The position numbers and the translations under genes were made by a program. A DNA stretch of 64,000 bases. Source: Isoetes taiwanensis. Its lineage: Eukaryota; Streptophyta; Lycopodiopsida; Isoetales; Isoetaceae. The notes under the pieces were generated by a model. The model saw nothing but the letters and a program-made list of their open reading frames with translations. It made no database searches and had not been told where the DNA came from. Shown in pieces: positions 42,894-53,260 of the stretch. The DNA is taken from assembly GCA_021234155.1 (NCBI GenBank), contig JAJEKV010000005.1:26692620-26756619 (forward strand), given 5' to 3'. Each line of letters starts with the position of its first letter. Position 1 is the stretch's first letter.

Positions 42894-44556
42894 TGTGACG
42901 TCCCCTACTCGTATACGGTGCTCCCACCGTATACAAACAGGAGTTCATCCCCCATACCAGCTCCACACTGATACAGGGCCCTCCACAATCACTGCACCCG
43001 TAACGAGTCCCAGTGGGAAGAGTGAAGGGGTCATTTTACCCCGTCTCCCTCAGGGCCTACCTAGCTGCGGAAGCATAAACATACATGTCAGTATACAACA
43101 TAAACACATACCCACCTCGAAGGGTGGGGCATCAACATCTGCATAGACAACGATCAGCATCATACATAGAGGTCCTACCCAAGGCTCAGACTCGAAGGGA
43201 TGACTGACGGCTTGGGTCTCCAGAGTTCATTGCAGACAGAATTCATGGCAATGGATTTGGCTGGCATAAGAACATGGCATTGGGTTGTCCACTCCATCCA
43301 CCCCTCCCCGCACACTTTGCGAGTAGGCTGAAAAGTGTTGGGACCTGGATCAGAAGCGCACGGATCGTGGCCAGAAGGGGCTACATCCTGGGTTGCATCT
43401 CCCCAGTTCCGATGGGGCAGGTAGGGATCTCTCCCCCCAGAGATCTACATGCTGACTCAAGGAGACTAGAGGGCCACTGCCCTTATTCGACTTGAACCCA
43501 ATGGAAAGTGTACACCACTTCACGGGTGTCGAGCCCATGCCTTACCCACACTCAGTGGTAAGCCATTAGACCTAGTCACAATGATCCCCGGTAGCACTAA
43601 CACACCATAGGGATCGTTCGAGAGTCAGAACATGAATCTCCTTATGAGCCAGTCTGGCCCCTTCACCCACAACCAGGTGTGGTTCTTGTGCACAGGCCGA
43701 ATCTATAGTGTGCTAGAGAGGCTAGTCTAGGAGCATCTACTACCAAGCTTTAGGTCTCTACCCCCCTTCCCAATACAAGGAGTTCATAGAGATACATCAT
43801 CCATATACATCACAGAAGAACTAAAGAACTAGATCTAATCTATATCATAGAGTTAGGTTCTTTAGTTAGAGTCTGGTATCTAGAGATCTAGAGGGCTGCT
43901 ATGGACAATTTAATAGGCTAAACCTACTGATTTAATGACTAGAAGATGGTTTAGGCCATTAAATTGACGAAATACCTGATCCTTGAGTTCCTCCTCCTGA
44001 CCTGAGCTCAACCATCCTGCTAACCTGTTCGAATCAAGGGAAACTAATGGGGCAATTCGCTCAGACAGAATCTGGGAGGCGGTTTTGACCCCTGGGGTAG
44101 TCAAAACAGAGCTCTAAAACCCTAGAAACGAAAAATGGGCAAGTTAGGGTTTCCCTTCCTAAATAGACAAGGGGGTGGTTAGGGTTTCCAATTGTCCCCT
44201 TTTGGCATGTGGGATAATTGGGAATGGGTCCACTTGCCTTTAATGGCTAGGTGGCAACATGTGCCCACATGGAAAGGTGTGCCCACATTAATGTGCACAT
44301 TGGAAAATGTGCACATTAATTGCACCTTGGGTATGGCCCACTTGGCATAAAGTGTCCACATGGGAAAATGTGCACCTAGATTAATGTGCACATGGTTAAA
44401 TGTGCACATTAATAAATGCACGCTCCTTGCAAGTTGCCCCCTAGGGGCTACCCGCCTGGATATACGTCGGCGTACATGTCAGTCGGGGTGGCGTGTACGC
44501 GTGACGAGGCAGTACAGTATACGTCCTGGGACCGTATACTGTGCTGGAACGTCACA
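42894..44556 (-). repeat. Gypsy-A 5' LTR
   Basis: 1663 bp. Terminal hairpins at both ends: GTATACGGTG/CACCGTATAC at 42911-42934 and ACAGTATACG/CGTATACTGT at 44514-44542. It contains an extra TGTGCACAT unit at 44391-44406 not present in the other LTR. Confidence 0.95.
44514..44542. promoter_or_regulatory. Second LTR-end hairpin
   Basis: ACAGTATACG and CGTATACTGT form a perfect 10-bp stem with a 9-base loop (TCCTGGGAC). In the other LTR (28479-28506) the loop is the same but the arms read AAGATATCG and CGTTATCTT, which still pair at 8 of 9 positions. Confidence 0.7.
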
Positions 44557-44561
44557 CTAAG

Positions 44562-44800
44562 GGATTGGTATCACATTTGATTCTGATGATTTAAACTTAT
44601 ATGCTTACAGTGATGCTAACTGGGGTAGTGACCTGAGCACAAAAAATCAACTCTATGTTATGATGTCTTTTTAGCAGAAGGAGCATTAAGATAGAGGAGC
44701 AAAAATCAAAGTGCCATAGCAACATCCTCAGTCGAAACTGAGTATGCATTATCTTCTCTAGTATTCAAGAAAATAAATGGTTGATGAGACTTTTAGAGGA
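44562..44800 (+). pseudogene. pol: Copia-3 RNase H fragment
   Basis: GIGITFDSDDLNLYAYSDAN WGSDL-type sequence with the DANW motif, then decayed SK-QSAIATSSVETEYALSS-like residues over several frames. Downstream half of the gene interrupted by Gypsy-A. Confidence 0.8.
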
Positions 44801-44946
44801 ATTAAACTTTAAGTAGGTTGAACCTACACAAATTCTAATTAACAGTCAGAGTTGCATTGCAATAGTGAAGAAATACATGGTTGATGAGACTTTTAGAGGA
44901 ACTAAATTTTCTAATTAACAGTCAAAGTTGCATTGCAATAGTGAAG
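44778..44946. repeat. Direct duplication in Copia-3
   Basis: ATGGTTGATGAGACTTTTAG and the following CTAATTAACAGTCA and GTTGCATTGCAATAGTGAAG words occur twice (44778-44868 and 44878-44946). The second copy lacks about 21 internal bases. Confidence 0.85.
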
Positions 44947-45026
44947 AATCTAGTAGATCATGAAAGAAGAAAACATGATGATTTAAACATTCACTTCATC
45001 AGCATGATTATGCAATGAAAAAGGAA

Positions 45027-45590
45027 TGTTGAAAATAACTGAGTATATCATTGCATAATTCATTTATTTATACAAATGAAATAGGTTGAATTATACATAT
45101 TCATTTGTGTATAGGTCACTATTGATTTTTTAGATAATGATATGATATATACCCTTTAAATTAGGCAAGGGTTAAGTTAGTAAGTTTAAAATGGTGAGGT
45201 GGAACAAAACTTGAAGGGAAACCGAATTCAAAATAAATAACCATTAGAGTCGGCCAATTTGATCTACAAAACCGTCAGAGACTTGGCTATAAACCTCAGA
45301 GAACAAGCTGAACATGACTAAATTTGCCGAGGAAGATTCATCATAATTATCAATTAGGGTTGAGATAGGATTTCGGTCAATACCACTGCTACAAAGTATT
45401 ATTTGACACTATTTAAAGGTTACTCATTGTATTTAACCTTCATCATTGAATAATACATTGATATTTGCTTATTGGAATCGTGAATTAAATTGAAAGATTG
45501 ATTGCTAGTGTGACCATTGTACTTGAATTTGCATTTGGTCTAGGAGATTGTCTAGTCATTGAAATTAAAATCGCACAATATTCCTAAAAA
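45027..45590 (+). repeat. Probable Copia-3 3' LTR
   Basis: Preceded by the purine-rich AATGAAAAAGGAA and starting TGTTGAAAATAAC, the usual Copia PPT-LTR junction. No 5' LTR partner is in the window, so the end is approximate. Confidence 0.5.
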
Positions 45591-46394
45591 AAATTCTTAG
45601 AAGACCATATAGACCAGGGCACTTGTCTTTCTTTAAAAGAAAAGCAGGTGAATGTAAGTCATTAATGATAATATCTAATTCTAGGTGTGGATGTTTCTGC
45701 GACGATACTATGGGGTGCACCTTTGACAAAACTGCAGATTACGTATCCTCCTAAAAAGGCCATTGATGTCTAGCAAAAAAGAAAGAAAAATGGTCGTGGA
45801 AAGACTGTTTCAACTGAATTATCTCAGAAACCTTCGAGCCATTAAGCTAAATAAGGAAAAATAACAGAGGCCATCATATGCCTTCTCTATCTTAGCAGCC
45901 CAGAAAAAGGAGTGACAGGATTTATCACCAGATCTTAACCATTCTTAACCAACTTTTATCCTATCTTGGTTCACGTGAGTTGTCTCAATGGCTTTAATTT
46001 CTGTCGATATTGCTTTCTCCCTAATACCAGAAGAAGGAGCAAAAGAGTGACATCTCTGTAACTCTTGATACACCCAGTAATTGGCCTCTAGCTTGTGTTA
46101 CCTATACATGACAGCACGAGAGAATTCATAAGACTAGATATTCCTATAACCTGCAATAAATTCATCATCCTTTAGATGTTTAGTATTAAGCTTGAAATAA
46201 GTTTTGGTAGCTCTTCGACAAAGAGGTTGCCCATTAGAGAACTGTTGTGGATTATGATATGATACTGCACTATCCAACAAATAATTCTCCATAAGTGAAG
46301 AAAACTAGTAGCAATAATATTATAATAGCCTCGATCATCTCGGGCATAAGCTCTACCATTGCATGTCCATCCATTGCATCGTCTGAAAGTTTGA
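45591..46394. other. No gene assigned; one unrecognised frame
   Basis: No recognised gene. A minus-strand frame at 46172-46453 (YLQDHDCGFVEIDGDQTFRR, CNGWTCNGRAYARDDRGYYN) looks more like protein than its surroundings and could be a stray exon. I cannot name it. Its 5' part overlaps segment A of the inverted duplication. Confidence 0.3.
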
Positions 46395-46851
46395 TCTCCA
46401 TCAATCTCTACAAAACCACAATCATGATCCTGGAGATATGATCCCAGTGACAAGTTTGTATATTCAGATGTAGATTTATATCCATACCTACATGTTTCAG
46501 TTCACTTTTTGAAGGTAAACCAAGCCAGGTTTAATTTTAACGATGTCTCTTGATTTTTTTCAAGATGGGAAAAGTTAGACTCTAGATTGCATCATTGCGT
46601 AAAAGACGTGCAGGTATTTAAAAGATTGATAGGTCAGTTTATCATTTTTGCTGATAAAATGAGTTACTACTCTGTTGAATATCAGAGTCATCATACTCTA
46701 CTAGGATAGCAATAGCTCCTCCGTCAAATGCTTGGCGCCCCACGTTTTACTTATTTCAGCAATATATTTTGATAGTTTTGATGAATTTAAAATTTTATAT
46801 ATCAAAGAGAACATCGTGGCATTTGCTTCAATAATATTGCTAATGATACAA

Positions 46852-47313
46852 TATAACAATCAACACACAACTACCATTAACATTATTAACACAAACCATT
46901 GCATTTAACACATTTTAATTAAAATCCCCCTTAAACCCCCTTTGGTTTGGGTGCATATTCACATGGGGGGTTACTCCTGGCATCGAGAGCTGTCGGATGG
47001 GCATATTTGGTCTGTATTCCTTGATCTGGACCGTACATAGCGATCCTCGTTTGTGGGGTATGCATGTACAAGTTTTTGTATACTGTATATTGAGATTTGT
47101 AAAATACTATAAGGTTTGAGAGAATGTACTTAATGGTGTTAATTTTGTACATGTATTGTAAATATATTTATGGGGCTCTCGCTGCCCTACGTAACCCCCC
47201 GTGTGAATATGCACCCAAACCAAAGGGGGTTTAAGGGGGATTTTAATTAAAATGTGTTAAATGCAATGGTTTGTGTTAATAATGTTAATGGTAGTTGTGT
47301 GTTGATTGTTATA
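46852..47313. mobile_element. Foldback MITE, copy 1
   Basis: 462 bp with inverted arms of about 130 bases. TATAACAATCAACACACAAC starts it and its complement GTTGTGTGTTGATTGTTATA-type sequence ends it; the arms also carry CCCCCTTTGGTTTGGGTGCA and its complement. Same family as 52132-52581 and 61498-61588. After the right arm comes AAATTTGGGCC, also found beside the other copies, so the true element end may be further out. Confidence 0.85.
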
Positions 47314-47707
47314 TTAAAAAAAAATTTGGGCCAGAAAAGCAAACATAGGTAAATAAAGCCAGTACCACTAGTTCAAGAAAATCAACTATCAAAATAAATA
47401 CCCCCTTCTATTGTAAACTGTACATTGTCATGCATATGCTAGTGCATATGGTAACATGTGCTGGTATCAATGCAAGCCTGTTTTGCCATGGCAAGCATTC
47501 ATAAGCATATGGCATATGCAAAACAAATTTAATTCTACAAAGAGGGAGCATGAATACAAAAGAAATGGCAATCATACCGACATTGGCCTCCAGAAATAAG
47601 AATATTCATAGGATCAAAAACAAGATATGATTTATAATCATCCCCGAGCTGACAAGATTGCAAATTCTTCTCTGGAAAAACCACATTATGGCAATGTCAC
47701 GGTAGTT

Positions 47708-48241
47708 TTATAATAAAGTTGGGCAATCCCTAATGGTTGTTTCCAGAAGCACATAATCTGTAACATCTAGTGCAAGATCTCCAATAAATATGGAATGATG
47801 TGGACCAGAATCACCATGCCTATCCCCTATGCCAAAAAATGCCCAGTTTAACCGAAAAAGTTGTTCACAATTTGGCATTGGCATTCCATTATAAGTCTGA
47901 AGCACTTTCTCTGCTCCAGAATGGGTTAAAAATTCTACAAAACCATAACCCTCAGGATTTCCGGTCTGTTTATTCCGTATTATTTTCACAAAATTTACCT
48001 GAACAAAATAAATCAAGCTTATGCGTTTCCTCAAACAATCTATTTCACATGAAGAACACAAGAATGCAATATATACCTCGTTGGTAGCAGCAAAGCAATT
48101 GTACAAGTAATTTTCATCCATCCAGTAGTGCAAATCTCCAACCCACGAGCTCCTAACATTGTCATAATGGGCCTGCTGTGGCACTCCTTGGGGCTGCATA
48201 AGGGGCTGAGGAGGAGGCTGCATCATCTGAGGCGGCTGCAT
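47708..48241 (-). pseudogene. RBP45/47-type RNA-binding protein fragment
   Basis: Two exons: 48241-48077 and 47998-47708, joined by a 78-bp GT-AG intron. It encodes a Gln/Pro-rich N-terminus (MQPPQMMQPPPQPLMQPQGV), RRM1 (SSWVGDLHYWMDENYLYNCF, VKIIRNKQTGNPEGYGFVEF, LFRLNWAFFGIGDRHGDSGP) and the first strand and helix of RRM2 (HSIFIGDLALDVTDYVLLET). It then ends in a stop. The full proteins have three RRMs and bind U-rich or poly(A) RNA in the nucleus. This is a truncated copy inside an insertion, presumably nonfunctional. Confidence 0.88.
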
Positions 48242-48499
48242 AAGCTGCTGAGGAGAAATCCCTGTTCGGCATATCCTGCAAGACTATTCTCATGATATCT
48301 CTCTGAGCATCTTCTGGCATTCTAACAATTTGCGAAAAAACAGGGCGCACATGAGGCTAGGCATCCCAACCTTGTCATGATTTTAGATAGCGCATCGGAC
48401 ATTCTGGTGGGATTATAGGCCTCACTCCCTATTTACAACAGCCAAGGCTGCCTGCACTGCAGTCATGTTCTAAAATGGGAGGTCATGTTCTGTTCTACA

Positions 48500-48631
48500 G
48501 TCATGTTCTTTAACAATATACCACACAAGAGGCTTCACATAAGCTCGTATAAAATGCACCACATTCTGATGCCTCAAAATAGCAAGCATTCTAACCTCTT
48601 GGGTGAATTGTTGCTCCATACCATTCCTGCA
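48500..48631 (-). pseudogene. Raf-like protein kinase exon fragment
   Basis: About 40 residues: [40 protein letters not shown]. This matches the alphaC-beta4-beta5 region of HT1-type Raf-like plant kinases (E of alphaC, LRHQNVV.FI, and the gatekeeper region). No catalytic loop nearby. Same orientation as the RBP fragment. Confidence 0.75.
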
Positions 48632-49745
48632 TTTTTTGGTTCATTCCATGGCCTGGAGAAGTTTCTGGCATCCAACACAGGCCTTAAACCATCCCTGCGG
48701 CATTCAACTAAGACCTCGATTACGGCCCTAATCCACACAACCCTAAAAAAAACCCTAAAAATAATGGGAGGATATATTCACACCCACCACAAAAGAAGCC
48801 TCCACCACAGGATTTGCCCCCTTTTCTAAAATCAACGGCTAACAAAAGGGTGCACTCTAGAAATACTATTTAGTACATCTGGATGAATACGGCCACCAAA
48901 TCATATGAAAACCTTAGAGAAAACAGTACAAAAACAGAAAAAAACCCCCTGTTATAATGCTAGATATACAAGCAACATGATTAATTTTGCTTTTAGGAAG
49001 GACAGCGTCGGCAAGACAAAGGAATATTTCAAATAGTATGTACAAAGGTTGGTTAGATATGTCCATACATTTGAGTGGTAGGTTTCTTCCACTTAATTTC
49101 AAGAGAGACTAAAGCCTCGAAAACCAAACTTGGGGTTTGAAGGTTGAAACCAAATAAATAATAAATATACTTAAATTATCTAGACAAGGATTTGAAGGCT
49201 ATTGGTCTAGAATAATTATTGCACTTTTAATAAACTGCTCATTTCTTATTCAGCCCTTTAACACTCTTTTTTACATTGGCAAAGCTGAATAGAAGAGAGG
49301 AGGTTTTGTATTGAGAACTTAGCGCATTCCAGATGGTTGGAACAGATGGAATCAGTTTAGTGCATCTTGAAACGAAGTAGTCTAACAATGCAAGAAAGAT
49401 GAAAGCAAATATATAGCACAATAATAGGGGTTTTTTTTGTATTTTTATACAGTTTTTGCTATGGTTTTCATATGATTTGATGGGCGTATTGCGCAAAGTT
49501 TACTAATTGGTACATCTAGAGTGCGCCAAGTATTTGCATGCAAACTTGTGCCAACTTTTTTTTCCCTCCCCAATGGTCAAGATCGAAGGGCTTATAACAA
49601 AAGCCCTCTTTAAGAAGACAAGATCGAAGGGCTTACAACAAAAGCCCTTTTAAAAAAGGGGGACACATGCAACCATGGAGCATACAAATCCTAGAGTTTT
49701 AGAATGGACAATTAGCAACAATGAAGCTTTTTGATCTAATACGCC

Positions 49746-50135
49746 ATGGACATCTCCTCCTTTTGGGCTCTAGTTGCAATTCTCCCTTCAATCTGTAGCT
49801 TCATCCCAGTTTTCCAACTTTTATCTGCTCACAAATATATCCCGTTCGTGATGCCAGAAGACAAGGGCAAGAAGCAGCAAATGGATTTGATGCAGCTTGG
49901 CTTCTTTCTGGATTTGCGGCTTGGCTTTGGTGCAGAATCATTAAGCAAATTTGTGGGCTTATCAGGGTTTGTGCAGATGTTTTTGTGCGGATTGCAGGTT
50001 CTAGTTAAGTCCTCCATTTCTGTACAGATGTCCTTTGACCTAATCCGACCTGGGAGCATAGCTTATGTTCTTGTTCCTGCCAGCAAACCAGTTGAATCCA
50101 AAGCTGGAATGTTTAAGCATATGTCTCAATCATAA
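49746..50135 (+). CDS. Unrecognised hydrophobic protein, duplicated in both arms
   Basis: 129 codons, MDISSFWALVAILPSICSFI, FQLLSAHKYIPFVMPEDKGK, FLDLRLGFGAESLSKFVGLS, QMFLCGLQVLVKSSISVQMS. The N-terminus is hydrophobic (membrane segment or signal anchor). The right arm copy (63560-63170, minus) is close but carries a TAG after the KGKEQ equivalent. I do not recognise the family. Whether either copy is expressed is unknown; it may be a piece of a spliced gene. Confidence 0.35.
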   Translation: MDISSFWALVAILPSICSFIPVFQLLSAHKYIPFVMPEDKGKKQQMDLMQLGFFLDLRLGFGAESLSKFVGLSGFVQMFLCGLQVLVKSSISVQMSFDLIRPGSIAYVLVPASKPVESKAGMFKHMSQS

Positions 50136-50243
50136 CCTTCTTCTATACAGGCTGGCAGTTTCTGGGTACTCATTCCCTTTAATTCTTCAGATTGATTACG
50201 ATCTATTAGTTGCAAAGACATCTCAGGTTAAGCAAAAGGATCT

Positions 50244-50684
50244 TTGTGCAGGCCAACATGGTCAAAATCGTCAAATAACTCTGCAGAAGGCATAAGGAAT
50301 GAAACCATGCTCAGTTTCAAGAGCCTTAAATTATTTGGGCCATACAGGGATGAAGCGGACTTGGTTAGAGTTGGAAGATTAGGATTTCAAATAGCTCTTT
50401 TAAAAGATTTTAAGACAGCTCCAATGATAAGGATGATGCTCTATCTTGCTCTGGTGCAGCTTCTTTTAACAAGTGATATTTCTTCATATCTTTCTTTTGT
50501 TGCTCATTCAGACTGCATGGAAAACAAAGTTCGTCCTCAGAAATTCATTTCAGTTTATGCTGGACTCACAAGCTGCCTTCTTGGATCTCTGCTATTTATT
50601 ACCTTGCAGGGTTCTTTTCTCGTTATCTTTAGGTCTTTTCCATGTCTTATTATAAAGCTCTGGGACCACAATGCTCTGGAATAG
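50244..50684 (+). pseudogene. Second unrecognised frame of segment C
   Basis: Hydrophobic frame: FKSLKLFGPYRDEADLVRVG, FQIALLKDFKTAPMIRMMLY, LALVQLLLTSDISSYLSFVA, GLTSCLLGSLLFITLQGSFL. Two or three possible membrane segments. The right-arm copy (63061-62654, minus) keeps the same frame (MCRPTWSESSNNSAKGIRNE). Possibly a second exon or displaced frame of the same gene as 49746-50135. The end runs into LINE-D. Confidence 0.35.
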
Positions 50685-51275
50685 GTAAAGATGGCACACT
50701 ACAAACAGCACATAAACCCCACCCTGGTTCGAGGCCCACAGCTCTACCTGCGTTCTCAGTTGCCCATGAAGGAGCGCAGGATCATCGCGTCCATTCGAAC
50801 AGGGGCCCACCATCTTCGGCTTGAGATGGGTCGGTGGATTGGAGAGCCGCGCCAGGACAGGCTTTGTCAGTGTTGCCCGCTGGGGATTGTTGAGGATGAA
50901 AGCCATGCCTTCCATAGCTGTCCAGCCTATAGTCAGATTCGGGCTCGCTACGCCCTCTTGGTGCGACCTGGTCTGCCACTGCACGAGCTACTGTACGCCG
51001 TCAGTTCGGTCCCTTGGCTCCTACCTCTAGGAGGTTTTGGATCTGCGGACTCACCTCTGTCCCCCCGCGCCTATCTGAGGTGCCGGGAATTCATGGGTAT
51101 ATGTATATTTGTACAGCTGCCAGCAGGCTTGTTGCTGTGACAGTTTTTCCCTCGTAAGGGGGTTTTTTAATCCGGATAGCAATGGGCTTGCTGCACCCGT
51201 GTAATTTGGGTCCCATAGGCCGATTGGCCTCCGCGGACGATAAAAGAACCTTCCTTCCTTCCTTCCTTCCTTCCT
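50656..51275 (+). mobile_element. LINE-D, 5'-truncated 3' end with (TTCC)n tail
   Basis: Only the last part of a LINE-A relative: HHLRLEMGRWIGEPRQDRLC and the knuckle CQCCPLGIVEDESHAFHSC (50691-51140). The 3' UTR follows with GGGTTTTTTAATCC, GGGTCCCATAGGCCGATTGG, GCGGACGATAAAAG and TTCC repeats to 51275. It sits exactly between segments C and D. The right arm has a different, oppositely oriented LINE end at this junction. Confidence 0.85.
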
Positions 51276-52131
51276 TATCTTCATGATTTCAATCATATTA
51301 TTTGTATTATTCAAAGGCTGGTCAGTATTGCTAATTGAAGCAGAAATGGAAGCTGCATTGCCATCATCCACAGGTGCAAGATCCCTAATAATATAGTATA
51401 TGGCTGCTGTATCTTCTTCTGAAGGAGTCGGGCTTGGCAAGTCATTCATGAATAGGGTAGAGGCATATTATATTAGTATAATCCAGCCACTATCATGCAT
51501 GGAAATGCTGGATTAGAAGATCTATTCTGTAATTCTATTATCTCATTTATGGTGATTACTTACAATTCTATTGCTTCTCTATTAATCAGAGAAATTTTAC
51601 TTCCAGTATTTGCAATATCTTAATATTTTTTTCCTACAATGGCCCAGTTTACAACAAGATACCTCCATATGGTTCTAGCTTTGCATATTCTGCCCGACCT
51701 AAATTTGGGCAATCAGACTACTGTCATTGAAATTAAATTGGTTTTGTGATTAGTGGATGGTGGTTATAAGCATCCACATTCATTAATACATGATGAGAAA
51801 AGAGTTTCTAGCAAACTATGTAATGACTGGCTAGGCATCTATGGTCTTGTTGTTGAAGTGCAGTGATTTACAACAAGAGGGCCTTAGCCAAAAGTAGCGC
51901 GTGGAGCTCTTACGGGAAGAGCATAAATTTGTGGTTATGTGTTGGTTATATTAAATGACTAATTCTATGTTTCGCATTATATTCGTTGTAATATTAGAGT
52001 TGTTGTAGTCCTTATTTAAGGCTATGTATGTTCAATTAGAATACCCAAGCTTCTTAGTAATTAATATTTAGACCCTTAAACTTTACCTATGTTTGTTTTT
52101 GTTAGGGCTCGAAGGGCTCAAATTTTTTTTA

Positions 52132-52581
52132 TATAACCAACACATAACTACCATTAACATTAATTAACACAAACCATTACATTCAATACTTTTAAATCAA
52201 AATCCCCCCGAATCCCCCTTTGCTTTGGGTGCATATTCACACGAGGGGTGACGGCAGCGAGAGCCACTTTAATCGTATAATACATGTATAAAATCAAAAG
52301 CATTCAGTAAATACCCTCAAACCTTATAGTATTTTGTAAACCTGAATATACCGCATACAAAAATTTGTACAAGCATACCCCACAAACGAGGATCGCTATG
52401 TACGGTCTGGATCGAGGAATAAAGGGCAAATATGCCCATCCAACAATTGTCAACGTCCGGAGTCACCGCCGTGTGAATATGCACTCAAACCAAAGGGGGT
52501 TCCAAGGGGATTTTAATTTAAAAGTGTTGGATGTAATGGTTTGTGTTAATTAATGTTAATGGTAGTTATATGTTACTTATA
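52132..52581. mobile_element. Foldback MITE, copy 2
   Basis: Inverted arms: TATAACCAACACATAACTAC at the left, complement at the right end; CCCCCTTTGCTTTGGGTGCA and its complement further in. The middle (52290-52440) resembles the middle of copy 1 (47020-47150), including GGATCGCTATGTACGGTC-type words, in reverse orientation. Confidence 0.85.
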
Positions 52582-53260
52582 TTACAAAAAAAAAAGGAAA
52601 AGAAAAGAGAGAGGGGAACTTGGTTTCAGAGATTCTCATTATTGTGATTGCCAGCAATAAGACGATACACGAAGACAAGAAACAAGAAAAAAAAAATCAA
52701 AAAATTAATTTAACCTCACATGTGCTGAAAAGTCACAAACCAAAGATAATCTAACCGTTAAATGTATGGGTTTTAATTGCCTACAGAGCTTCATAAATGA
52801 AACTCAAAACTCCTGCACTAAGAAGACGACATCTTGTGTTAATATAGGACTTCACATAAAACAAAAAGAACCCAACACGGACGAAACGGAAACCATGAAA
52901 ACACATTCTCGGGCCACCTGCAGAAGGCAATCCCTTGTGTGCAACACCTTGTTTTGTCTCCTCTATACTTGGCACTCTGCTTCCCTGTCCTGTTAGCCCT
53001 TTTAGCCTGATAGCTTCTGATTTTTTTATAGTGCCTGTTGATCTCTGACTCTCTTCAAAAAGAAGACCTTGCCATTTCTAACCCCTACATTGGATACCTG
53101 GCTGATTCAATTTCTTGGCCATTGCCAGTTCCTTGTGAAGACCCTGTCTCTGCATCGCCTTCAATTCCTCTTGCACTTTGATCCCATTTCTTAGCCTATA
53201 ACTACAGCAATATTCTTTCCCTCATGCCCTGATTCTCCATTGTCCTACTCATACTGCCTT
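52582..53260. other. No gene recognised
   Basis: AT-rich sequence with purine runs (52590-52620, 52680-52700) and short frames without recognisable domains. Confidence 0.45.

Larger units (their letters stand above)
26873..44556 (-). mobile_element. Gypsy-A, 17.7-kb chromovirus with extra genes upstream of gag
   Basis: Full-length Ty3/gypsy insertion on the minus strand. LTRs 26873-28522 and 42894-44556 begin TGTGACG and end CGTCACA; the target duplication CTAAG is exact (26868-26872, 44557-44561). Primer binding site 42881-42892 and purine tract 28523-28535 confirm the orientation. gag, protease, RT, RNase H, integrase and chromodomain run from about 34093 to 29389. Without the LINE-C insertion the element is about 13.1 kb, with some 4.3 kb between primer binding site and gag. 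That region holds the histone H3-like gene, a second unknown frame and four 67-bp palindromes. Frameshifts in every gene show this copy is inactive. Confidence 0.95.
26641..45590 (+). mobile_element. Copia-3 remnant split by Gypsy-A
   Basis: Both flanks of Gypsy-A are the same Copia pol. The left piece (26700-26872) reads IPNKALIGYLLCLGHNSRPD and ends at the HWQATK motif. The right piece (44557 on) reads KGIGITFDSDDLNLYAYSDA with the DANW RNase H motif. The Gypsy-A target duplication CTAAG joins them. The 3' LTR appears to start at 45027. Multiple stops show it is old. The left limit and the 3' LTR end are estimates. Confidence 0.8.
46852..48965 (-). mobile_element. 2.1-kb insertion with host gene fragments
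   Basis: Absent from the right arm, where the flanking sequence is continuous (GCTAATGATACAAGCAAC). In the left arm ATACAA occurs on both sides (46846-46851, 48966-48971), a likely 6-bp target duplication. Contents: foldback MITE copy 1, then on the minus strand an RBP45/47 fragment with an intron and a protein kinase fragment. The last 110 bases (48845-48960) repeat in inverted form at 49430-49530, so more than one event may be involved. Confidence 0.6.
46395..52581 (+). repeat. Left arm of permuted inverted duplication (segments A-B-C-D)
   Basis: Order along the plus strand: A 46395-46851, an insertion 46852-48965, B 48966-49650, C 49660-50655, a LINE end, D 51276-52131, and a foldback element 52132-52581. 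The reverse complement of 60378-63645 contains C, D, foldback remnant, A, B. Identity is high enough to follow by eye almost base by base (roughly 90 percent). Confidence 0.88.
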
